Shown: positions 9,458-17,500 of the stretch, piece after piece
Layout: the number at the start of each line of letters is the position of its first letter
Position numbering within the stretch: the stretch's first letter is position 1
From: Microcoleus sp. FACHB-68
Lineage (GTDB): Bacteria; Cyanobacteriota; Cyanobacteriia; Cyanobacteriales; Oscillatoriaceae
DNA length: 64,000 nt
NCBI RefSeq assembly: GCF_014695715.1
Contig: NZ_JACJOT010000013.1
Location: 620,001-684,000 of the forward strand
Direction of reading: 5' to 3'
Position numbers and translations under genes: made by a program
Notes under the pieces: model-generated
What the model was told of the DNA's origin: nothing
The model's input: the letters and a program-made list of their open reading frames with translations, nothing else
Databases searched by the model: none

Positions 9458-9958
9458 CTATTGCCCGTATTCCGCCTGTAACGCGTCGTCGTTGTCGTCT
9501 GCGATTGTCGCCACAATTGTAATCGTTCTAGAAATTTCTGTTGGTGAAAGGTCTGCTACGGTTCGCGTCGCTATTACCACAACCTGATCGTTAACAATGC
9601 CAAAGCGGGATTCAAATGTGGCTGATGCGTTCATCTCTAACAGCTTCCGCATTAACTGCGGTTCGTTCTTAGCCGGCAGCTGCATCACAAATGACCAAAC
9701 GCTTAAGGTATCATCATCGGTTGTGCCGGTGAGTTGCACGAACACCTCAACGCTACCGTAGTTAAACTTCCAAAGATGACCCTCTTCGCTTTGGGCAACC
9801 ATCACCTTTTGATCGATGGCCATACTGGTGACAACCGTTTCAATCTCCCCGATAAGATTGATTGTCGTCGCATCTTCAACCAGCTTGTTGGTGATGATAT
9901 CTTCAGTTGACGGGCTTTGAGCGGAAACCGCTTGCAAATTTTGCTCACTGGTCGTCAT
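9458..9958 (-). CDS. YbjN-domain protein
   Basis: A 166-residue acidic protein resembling the YbjN / type III secretion chaperone-like fold: a C-terminal half rich in alternating beta strands with the FNYGSVEVFVQL and FESRFGIVNDQVVV segments. In cyanobacteria this family is widespread and its function is not established; a chaperone or adaptor role is assumed from fold. The start at ATG 9958 is preceded by GGAGGAGAG; the longer frame to 9997 is not needed. No membrane segment. Confidence 0.75.
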   Translation of the reverse strand: MTTSEQNLQAVSAQSPSTEDIITNKLVEDATTINLIGEIETVVTSMAIDQKVMVAQSEEGHLWKFNYGSVEVFVQLTGTTDDDTLSVWSFVMQLPAKNEPQLMRKLLEMNASATFESRFGIVNDQVVVIATRTVADLSPTEISRTITIVATIADDNDDALQAEYGQ

Positions 9959-10108
9959 ACAAGTCTCTCCTCCTCTGTTAAGGTGTCGCTTAAGCAACAG
10001 TATCGCGTGTGAGTGGTCTTCTCAGCCAGTGATACTGACTTTTTCTTAAGGCGTCAGCAGATCAAGAGTCTACGGTGTACACACAAGTCTTCTCTAGTTA
10101 CGTTTGAG

Positions 10109-10313
10109 GTTGATTAGCCCCCTAAATCCACGCCAGTTGCTCCACTTGGGGAGACCCCAAGTGGAGCAACTGGCTCCCCAATTCTGGGGGACTTTGATAT
10201 TCCGGTTCTCCCTAGAATTGGGGGGCGAGTGTTGATTAGCCCCCTAAATCCCTCAATTCTGGGGGACTTTAATATTCCGGTTCCCCCCAGAATTGGGGGG
10301 TTAGGGGGGCGAG
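10109..10313. repeat. Two direct copies of a palindromic intergenic repeat, first copy interrupted
   Basis: A 21-base sequence beginning GTTGATTAGCCCCC occurs identically at 10109-10129 and 10231-10251. Each copy is followed by a CAATTCTGGGGGACTTT...CCGGTTC...AGAATTGGGGGG palindromic body and ends in GGGGGCGAG. The body starts at 10179 in copy one and 10254 in copy two, so copy one is longer by about 47 bases, which are the hairpin at 10132-10174. This is a MITE-like or REP-like cyanobacterial element with no coding capacity. Confidence 0.8.
10132..10174. repeat. Perfect 20-bp stem hairpin inserted in the first repeat copy
   Basis: Arms 10132-10151 and 10155-10174 are perfect reverse complements around a 3-base AGA loop. 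No T-tract follows, so a terminator is unlikely; it looks like an inserted palindrome inside the larger repeat. Confidence 0.85.
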
Positions 10314-10360
10314 TTCAGGGAATTCGCCCCCACAAATGCTTAATCCCGCTCACTTTTCAC

Positions 10361-11416
10361 TCAGGATGGTTTGTGGGCGATCCAGTATTTGCTCACCATG
10401 TGAACTTCCGTGGTGATATTCGTGAACCCTGCTTTTTCTAGCCGTTCTACCAAATCATCCGTTGTGTAGTGCCGGTAGTAAGGTTCGTGGAACATGGCTG
10501 GGAAGTTTTCCATCATCGCCATAAAATCAGGAGAATCACTCACCTGAATTGAGTCGCAGATCACAAAGACTCCGCCCGGTTTTGTTACCCTGAAGCATTG
10601 CTCAATTACCTGCTGCCGCGCCGCTGCCGGCAACTCATGGAACAGAAAAACGCAAGTCAATGCGTGGAAGTAGTTATCCAGGTAGGGTAACTCCTCTGCA
10701 TTGGCTTGTAGGAGTTGCGGCAGTTCTCCTGGATTTTCCGAGAGTAACTGATTTGCCTTGCGGAGGTAAGCCGGTGAGAGATCCGTCCCAAACAGGGAGG
10801 CTTCTGGCAGAGTACCCCGAATGAATTTTAAGGTGCGCCCAGTCCCACAAGCCACATCTAGAACCCGAATTTGATGAGGTGGGATGGAACTAAACGCTTG
10901 CAGTCCTTGCTTTAAAGGAGCCAGAATTCGCCGGCGCATGGCATCAGCCCCGCCGTTAAATAAAATTTCCACCTGCAAGTCATACAAATTGGCGGACATA
11001 TCACTTAAATAGCCGTCCGTTTGGTGGTGAAAGTTTTGCAGGTAGTAGCTGGGATAACCTTCTGTCTTAATTTCTGGGGAAAATTCATGATATTTTTTCT
11101 GGTTCGCGCGTTCCCAGATTTGCGGCATATCTAGCAAAATCACCGGATAGTAGCGGAAAAAATCTTCCCAAGGATTATCAAACAGCAAGCTGGAAGGATA
11201 TACCCCTTGTTCGGCATCCTGCCAGTCTTTTTCAAGCAGTTGATTGAACCTTTGTTGAAGTTTTAGTAACAGTTCTGGATGTAGAGGTTGAGTCTTCTGT
11301 TTAGCAGGACTAACCAAGTTCAGCAACTGCGAACTGATCGCTTTGTGAGCCAGACCAAAGTAAGTTTTGCCTTGTTGAAAACTTTGATAGGCGAGTTTAG
11401 TTAGGGTGTCAGACAT
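10361..11416 (-). CDS. Class I SAM-dependent methyltransferase
   Basis: A 351-residue cytosolic protein. Residues about 180-340 form a Rossmann methyltransferase domain: motif I VLDVACGTGRTL binds S-adenosylmethionine, then GTDLSPAYL, then a motif near ALTCVFLFHEL and PGGVFVICDS. The N-terminal 150 residues are family specific and rich in aromatic residues (FFRYYPVILLD, YPSYYLQNFHHQ). The substrate cannot be inferred; it is a Methyltransf_11-type enzyme and could act on a small molecule or lipid. It sits alone between the repeat block and glnA. Confidence 0.85.
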   Translation of the reverse strand: MSDTLTKLAYQSFQQGKTYFGLAHKAISSQLLNLVSPAKQKTQPLHPELLLKLQQRFNQLLEKDWQDAEQGVYPSSLLFDNPWEDFFRYYPVILLDMPQIWERANQKKYHEFSPEIKTEGYPSYYLQNFHHQTDGYLSDMSANLYDLQVEILFNGGADAMRRRILAPLKQGLQAFSSIPPHQIRVLDVACGTGRTLKFIRGTLPEASLFGTDLSPAYLRKANQLLSENPGELPQLLQANAEELPYLDNYFHALTCVFLFHELPAAARQQVIEQCFRVTKPGGVFVICDSIQVSDSPDFMAMMENFPAMFHEPYYRHYTTDDLVERLEKAGFTNITTEVHMVSKYWIAHKPS

Positions 11417-11498
11417 GGGGGTGGATGGGTCAATTTTAAGTCTAGGGGGATGGAATTATTAATAATTGTAACGAATAAATCTCGAACCGGCTTTGAGA

Positions 11499-11526
11499 TA
11501 AAAAAAAGCCACCGCATAGGGTGGCT
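11499..11526 (-). terminator. Rho-independent terminator of glnA
   Basis: Stem AGCCACC / GGTGGCT (arms 11520-11526 and 11507-11513 read on the minus strand), 6-base loop, then a run of T on the minus strand. It lies 30 bases past the glnA stop. Confidence 0.9.
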
Positions 11527-11555
11527 GCTGCGCTCGTTATACGAAGAGGCCGGTT

Positions 11556-12977
11556 TTAGCAATCGTAATAGAGAGCGAACTCGTAAGGGTGAGGGCGCAG
11601 ACGCATCGGGTTGACTTCGTTGTCGAGTTTGTACTCGATCCAGGTATTGATGAAGTCTTCGGTGAACACGCCGGTGCTCGTCAAGAATTCGTGATCGGCT
11701 TCGAGTGCTTTGAGTGCGTCCAACAGAGATCCAGGCGTTGAAGGAACCTTGGCCAGTTCTTCAGGAGTGAGGTCATAGATGTCCACATCCAGGGAGTCAC
11801 CGGGGTCGATCTGGTTCTTAATGCCATCAATACCGGCACACAGCATGGCTGCAAACGCCAAGTAGGGGTTGCAGGTGGCATCCGGACAACGGAACTCTAA
11901 ACGCTTGGCTTTGGGGTTCATCCCAGACAGCGGAATGCGGATTGAGGCAGAACGGTTGCCTTGAGAGTAAGCCAAGTTAACCGGCGCTTCAAAACCAGGC
12001 ACCAAACGCTTGTAAGAGTTGGTGGTGGGGTTGGTGAGTGCCAGCAGTGCCGGTGCGTGCTTCAGCAAGCCACCGATATAATGCAAAGCAGTTTGGCTCA
12101 GGTTGGCATAACCGTCGCCCCAGAATAGGGGTTGGCCGTCTTTCCAAATAGACTGGTGGGTGTGCATCCCGGAACCGTTGTCGTTAAACAGCGGCTTCGG
12201 CATGAAAGTGACGCTTTTGCCATATTTCTTGGCAACGTTTTTGATGACGTATTTGTAAGTCATCAAATAGTCAGCGGCTTTCACCAAGGTGTCAAAGCGG
12301 AAACCCAGTTCGTTTTGTCCGCCGGTGGCGACTTCGTGGTGGTGTTTTTCAATGGGAACGCCACACTCTGCCATTGTCAGCAGCATTTCGGTGCGGATGT
12401 CTTGCAGCGTATCTGTCGGCGCGACTGGGAAGTAACCTTCTTTGTAGCGAGGTTTGTAACCGAGGTTGCCGCCGGCTTCTTCTTTACCAGAATTCCAGCG
12501 CCCTTCTATGCTATCGACGTAGTAGTACCCTGTGTTCTCGGTTTGGTCGAAACGGACATCTTCAAACACGAAAAACTCGGCTTCTGGGCCAATGAAGGCG
12601 GTATCGCCGATGCCGGTGGAAATCAGGTAATCGACGGCTTTCTGAGCGATCGTGCGCGGATCGCGGTTGTACCACTCACCTGTGCGCGGTTCTTTAATGC
12701 TACAGATCATGCTTAGAGTCTTCTCTTTCATGAATGGGTCGATCCAAGCCGTGGTTGGATCGGGCACCATTGCCATGTCTGATTCGTTGATTGCTTTCCA
12801 ACCCCGAATGCTGGAACCGTCGAAGGGAACACCTTCGTCGAAGGCACTCTCGTCAATCAAATCGCGGTAGAAAGAGCAGTGCTGCCAGATACCTGGCGTA
12901 TCAATAAATTTTAGATCGATGATCTTGATGTCTTGCTCTTGGATCAGATTCAAGACTTCTTGAGGGGTCTGGGGCAT
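11556..12977 (-). CDS. glnA: Type I glutamine synthetase
   Basis: Condenses glutamate and ammonium with ATP, the entry point of the GS/GOGAT cycle. The 473-residue length and motifs are those of dodecameric [12 protein letters not shown] near the N-terminus, the ATP-binding [16 protein letters not shown] region, NRSASIRIP, and the C-terminal region ending YYDC. Cyanobacterial GSI is controlled transcriptionally by NtcA and post-translationally by small inactivating factors; no such inactivating-factor gene is seen here. The promoter (see 13035-13077) has a canonical NtcA box, and a clean terminator follows the gene. Confidence 0.98.
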   Translation of the reverse strand: MPQTPQEVLNLIQEQDIKIIDLKFIDTPGIWQHCSFYRDLIDESAFDEGVPFDGSSIRGWKAINESDMAMVPDPTTAWIDPFMKEKTLSMICSIKEPRTGEWYNRDPRTIAQKAVDYLISTGIGDTAFIGPEAEFFVFEDVRFDQTENTGYYYVDSIEGRWNSGKEEAGGNLGYKPRYKEGYFPVAPTDTLQDIRTEMLLTMAECGVPIEKHHHEVATGGQNELGFRFDTLVKAADYLMTYKYVIKNVAKKYGKSVTFMPKPLFNDNGSGMHTHQSIWKDGQPLFWGDGYANLSQTALHYIGGLLKHAPALLALTNPTTNSYKRLVPGFEAPVNLAYSQGNRSASIRIPLSGMNPKAKRLEFRCPDATCNPYLAFAAMLCAGIDGIKNQIDPGDSLDVDIYDLTPEELAKVPSTPGSLLDALKALEADHEFLTSTGVFTEDFINTWIEYKLDNEVNPMRLRPHPYEFALYYDC

Positions 12978-13034
12978 GAACGACTCCTTGTTTCCTGGGT
13001 AGCTAAGGTTTTGCCACTCTGTTGAATCTGAATC

Positions 13035-13077
13035 ATCCTAGAGATTAGGGCTGGCTGTATATTGTATCGAAGGATAC
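13035..13077 (-). promoter_or_regulatory. NtcA-activated glnA promoter (GTA-N8-TAC, N23, -10)
   Basis: The box GTATCGAAGGATAC at 13064-13077 fits GTA-N8-TAC. Reading leftward, exactly 23 bases separate it from a -10 box TAGGAT (13040-13035), which fits TA-N3-T. This is the classic NtcA class II architecture and predicts transcription from about 13028, giving a leader of about 50 bases to glnA. Confidence 0.88.
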
Positions 13078-13536
13078 AATATCCCTTTTCGTCGCGCAGA
13101 GTGCTTGATGGATTTAACCATACTCTGGGCTTAGCGCCAATAGGGACTAGGGAAGTGGGGGTGAGTGGGTGAGGGGGTGCGCTATCCCTGATGGCCCATT
13201 TCCCTGTTTAAGGGTTAGTGGCTGGGGGTTAAAGATGGGGAAGATATTGTAAAGAAGCGTTACAAAAAAGTGATCAAAAACAACGACAGATCAAGAACAA
13301 AAGCTGGCAAATATGTTTGTGGGTAACGCTTTGTAGTAGACTACAATCGGCTATTTGTATGACGCCTACGCGGACTGGCGGGACAATTGGTGTCAACTTG
13401 CCCGACTCCTTATCAAGCTGGAGCAGTTGATAAACGCTCTCGCTATCAGGTTTCAAGTGTGCAAGCGGGTACTAGGTGTGTGGAGGCCGGTCACAAGTTG
13501 CAAATTCTGTGTTGAGATTGTTGGGAGAGAAATTGA
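13078..13536. other. Intergenic between glnA promoter and apcF
   Basis: About 460 bases separating divergent glnA and apcF. It must hold the apcF promoter. A 16-base near-palindrome TTGTAGT-AG-ACTACAA (13331-13346) lies about 190 bases before apcF and may be an operator, but no known regulator is assigned. Short open frames here look non-coding. Confidence 0.4.
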
Positions 13537-14046
13537 ATGCGGGACGCAGTCACAAGCCTGATTAGAAACTACGATGTTACGGGTCGTTACTTCGACCGGG
13601 ATGGGATTGAAAAGCTAAAATCCTATTTTGAAACCGGCACCGCACGGGTTCAGGCGGCAGCAGTGATTAATGGGAATGCAGCATCGCTGGTTAAGCAAGC
13701 TGGATCTCGTCTGTTTGTTGAATTGCCCGAACTGCTCCGTCCGGGTGGGAATGCCTACACAACCCGTCGCTACGCAGCTTGTCTGCGGGATATGGATTAT
13801 TACCTGCGCTATGCTTCTTATGCTTTGGTTGCCGGTAATACGGATGTGCTCGATGAGCGGGTACTCCAAGGTCTGCGGGAAACCTATAATTCTTTAGGTG
13901 TACCCATTGGGCCAACGGTTGTAGGCATTGAAATTCTCAAGGAGCTTGTTAAGGAGCAAGTCGCAGCAGCGGGAATTACTCCCGGTGCTTGGTTAGATCA
14001 GCCGTTTGAACACATGACCCGTGAGTTGAGTGAGCGGGATATCTAA
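13537..14046 (+). CDS. apcF: Allophycocyanin beta-18 core subunit
   Basis: A 169-residue phycobiliprotein of the phycobilisome core; ApcF pairs with the ApcE chromophore domain as part of the terminal emitter trimer. The sequence follows the ApcF pattern from MRDAVTSLI through RYAACLRDMDYYLRYA, which contains the phycocyanobilin-attachment cysteine (CLRD), to the C-terminal MTRELSERDI. The N in the INGNAASLV segment is near the position methylated in beta-type subunits. GGGAGAG lies about 8 bases before the ATG. It is transcribed alone, with terminators downstream, away from the main apc operon as is usual for apcF. Confidence 0.95.
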   Translation: MRDAVTSLIRNYDVTGRYFDRDGIEKLKSYFETGTARVQAAAVINGNAASLVKQAGSRLFVELPELLRPGGNAYTTRRYAACLRDMDYYLRYASYALVAGNTDVLDERVLQGLRETYNSLGVPIGPTVVGIEILKELVKEQVAAAGITPGAWLDQPFEHMTRELSERDI

Positions 14047-14089
14047 TAACAATTTGTGAGTGCGATTGCAACTTATTTAGATGTGATGC

Positions 14090-14142
14090 TTAGCACTTAA
14101 TGGTTAGCCGTTATTTTTTAGCGACTCTCTACTAAGTGCTAA
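14090..14142. repeat. 10-bp inverted repeat after apcF
   Basis: TTAGCACTTA (14090-14099) and TAAGTGCTAA (14133-14142) are perfect reverse complements separated by 33 bases. It may be a long-loop transcript-end structure. Confidence 0.55.
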
Positions 14143-14226
14143 TCCAATCACAATTAAAAGCAAGTTAAAAGCAAATTAGGATAACTGAGATTTAAGTGCG
14201 TTGATAATTGCAGCGCGATCAAATAA

Positions 14227-14250
14227 AGTCCGCACCGGCGGGCTTTTTGT
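14227..14250 (+). terminator. Rho-independent terminator downstream of apcF (first)
   Basis: Stem AGTCCGC / GCGGGCT (one G-T pair) with a 4-base loop and following TTTT, at 14227-14244 plus tail. Confidence 0.75.
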
Positions 14251-14274
14251 ATTTTTTATTTACACTTTGAAGAA

Positions 14275-14296
14275 AGTTCGCGGATGCGGACTTTTT
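14275..14296 (+). terminator. Rho-independent terminator downstream of apcF (second)
   Basis: Stem AGTTCGC / GCGGACT with loop GGAT and following T-tract, at 14275-14296. It closely resembles the first terminator 48 bases upstream, as if duplicated. The rest of 14297-14574 shows nothing recognisable. Confidence 0.75.
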
Positions 14297-14574
14297 GCGT
14301 TTTTAATCATTAACTGAAAGTTGACAAAGGTACACGAATCTATGAAGTGAGTCTGGCTTGCTCTTTGCAGGATGTGGGATTGAGAGCTTCTGAAAGCCTG
14401 CGCTTTAACGCCAGAGTGGATGAGGTCGAGTCGTGTCCAATAAAATTTTTCGTGATAATTCTTGAGAATTCCAGCTTAAGGGAGAGCCGGCAAAAAAATA
14501 TCCGCAATTTTACGGAAAAACTTAAATAAGAAGTTCTTCTAAAATAAAGACTTATAGTTCTAGAAAAAGGTTTT

Positions 14575-17500
14575 TTGTCTGTGACTCCCCGAAAACAAAA
14601 CGGCAAAAATCCCTCACGCAATCGCCCCACCACAAAGCTATCTGGGAAGTTAGAAGAAGTGACCTTCCCACTCCTCCCAGTCCCCGTGACACTTTGGGCG
14701 GATGAGAATGCTAAAAAAGAAGGGAAGGTAGGGGTTGGAGTAGGGTTAAACCTCCCTAAAAAGGGAGAAGAGGGGGGAATTTCACCCCTGATGAACCGGC
14801 AGTTGTTCAGTTCGGTAGGGCTGGAATTAAAAGGGGGTACTCCCGAAAAACAACTGGGAAGTGATGGGTTTGAAGCTATCCATCCAGATGATATTCAAAA
14901 ATGTAAAAATATTTACCAAAGCGCTTTTGAGGAGTGCCGGCACTTCCAGATCGAATATCGCCGCAAAGATGCCGGCGGGGAATATCGGTGGATTTTAGAA
15001 ACCGGCATTCCTCAATTTTCACCGGCAGGCGATTTACTGGGCTACATCGGCACTTGTTTTGACATCACAGACGAAAAGCGTCATTTATCTGAAGACATCG
15101 TAGAGAGTGACTCTCATCCAGAGCCGGTAGCAAAAATATTACAAGACAGCTTTCAATTTAATCGTTATCTATGGGAAAATTATAGCCTTTTACAAACAGT
15201 CATAGAAGGAACACCTGATATTATTTTTGTCAAGGATACTTGCGGATGCTATGTAACCGTTAATTCGGCATTTACTAAGCTGTTTGGGAAAGCAAAAGAG
15301 GAAATTCTGGATAAGGATGATAGTGTCTTATTTCCTCCAGAACTTGCAGCTCAAATCAAAGAAAATGACCGCAGAATTATCGTGAGCGGCGAAGCCCAAA
15401 CCTTGGAAGAAGTTATGCCGATAAACGGCGCTAGGCGAACGTATCTGACAACAAAAAGCGTCTGGCGAGATCGAGAGGGAAACGTCATTGGCTTAGTTGG
15501 CATTTCAAGGGACATCTCCTCTCGCAAGCAAGCTGAGGAAGCGCTGCGCTTGAGCGAACAACGGTTGAAGCTGGCGCTAGAGGCAGCAGATAACGGTGTT
15601 TGGGATTGGAATATAACCACCGGCGAAGCTTACTTCAGCCCTCAATTTCAACAAATGCTCGGCTATGAGGTGGGCGAGCTTGAAGCACACGTCAATAGTT
15701 GGGTAAATTTGGTACATCCTGACGATCAGCCAAAAGTGCAGGAGGCGCTGAACCTACATTTAGAAGGGCGCACTTCTGCCTACCAAACCGAATTTAGAAT
15801 GCCGAGAAAATCGGGAGAATGGCAGTGGATTTTTAGCACCGGCAAGATAGTAGAACGAGATGAAGCCGGCAAACCGCTGAGGATGCTCGGAACCCATCAA
15901 GATATTACCGAGCGCAAGCAAGCTGAGAAAGAAGAGCAAAAATTTATTGCTTTAATTGAAGGCAGTTATGACTTTGTCGGTATCTCAAACCTTTCTGGTG
16001 AAGCGACTTACTTGAACGAAGCCGGTCAAAAGTTGATTGGTCTTGAGAGCCTTGAACAAGTCAAGAACACCAAAATTATAGAGTTTTTCTTCCCTGAAGA
16101 CCGAGCCTATGTTTTAGAGCAGATTCTGCCCACTGTCATGGAACAAGGGCGATGGGAAGGCGAAGTTCAATTCAGACACTTTAAAACCGGCGCAGCGATT
16201 CCCGTCATTTGGAATGTTTTTGCCCTCAAAGACCCACAAACTGGCGAAGTTTACGGCATAGCCACCGTCACTCGCGACATCAGCGAACGCAAAGCGCTAG
16301 AAAAAGAATTAGAGAGGAGGCAAGCTCGTTTTGACGCCTTCTTCAGCTCTGCAACCGCCGGCATGGTCATCCTCGACGAGCAACTGCGGTACACTAACAT
16401 CAACGCAGCCCTAGCCGAGATGAATGGGGTGTCGATGGCAGACTCTATCGGTAAAACCGTGCCGGAAGTCCTGCCTGATGTAGGCACAATCTTGGAGGCT
16501 ACCTTTCAGACGGTGATGACCACCGGCCAACCAATTCTTAACATCGAGCTTAACGGTGAAACACCCAAACAACCTGGTGTAGAACGGCATTGGATGGTCT
16601 CTTACTTTCCACTTCCCGGGGCCGATGGCACAGTTTTGGGAGTCGGCGGCGTGGTTGTGGAAATTACAGAGCGCAAACGGGCTGAAGAAGCGTTGCGCGA
16701 GTATCAGGAACACCTAGAAGAGTTAGTAACCGAAAGAACTGCTCTTTTAACAGAAGCAAACGAGCAACTGCAACAACAAATCCAAGAACGCCAGCAAACC
16801 GAGGTAGTCTTACGGCAACAAACGCAAATTCTCGCTCAAATCCACGATGCCGTCATTACGACCGATTTGATGGGAGTAATTACCAGTTGGAACAATGGAG
16901 CGGAGCGAGTTTATGGCTATTCGGCAACAGAAACTATCGGACAAAATATTGCCTTTTTCTACACCGATGATGAGTTGCCACGTTTGCACGTCGAAGTCCT
17001 CGAACCTCTTTTAGCTAAAGGCAGTAATGAAGTAGAACTCAAAGCGCGTTGCAAATGTGGAAAAATTATTTATACTCATTTGTCACTGTCATTATTACGC
17101 GATAGCGACGGTGCTGTAACCGGCATGATCGGCTACTCGATAGACATCACAGCTCGTAAAGAACTCGAAAAAGAATTAGCCCTGCGGCAAGCTCGTTTTG
17201 ATGCCTTTTTTACCACTGCACCTGCCGGCCTCTGTATCTTTGATGAGCAACTGCGTTATGTTCAAATTAACGAAACCCTAGCAGATTTCATTGGGATGCC
17301 GGTGGCAGAGTGTCTAGGTCGCAATATATGGGAAATTATCCCCGAACTCGCGCCCACTTTAGAACCGATTTACAACAGAATTTTAACCACTGGCGAACCA
17401 GTCATTAACATTGAAATTGCTGGGGAAACCCAAAAGCACCCAGGCGTTACCCGGTATTGGATCAACTCTTATTTTCCGCTTCCTGGCCCAGATGGTAAAC

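Noticed and set aside
10132-10174. Terminator for the methyltransferase gene
   Set aside because: Perfect hairpin but no T-tract on either side, and it sits inside a repeated element.
12132-12716. A 194-codon frame opposite glnA
   Set aside because: Antisense shadow of a highly biased coding sequence.
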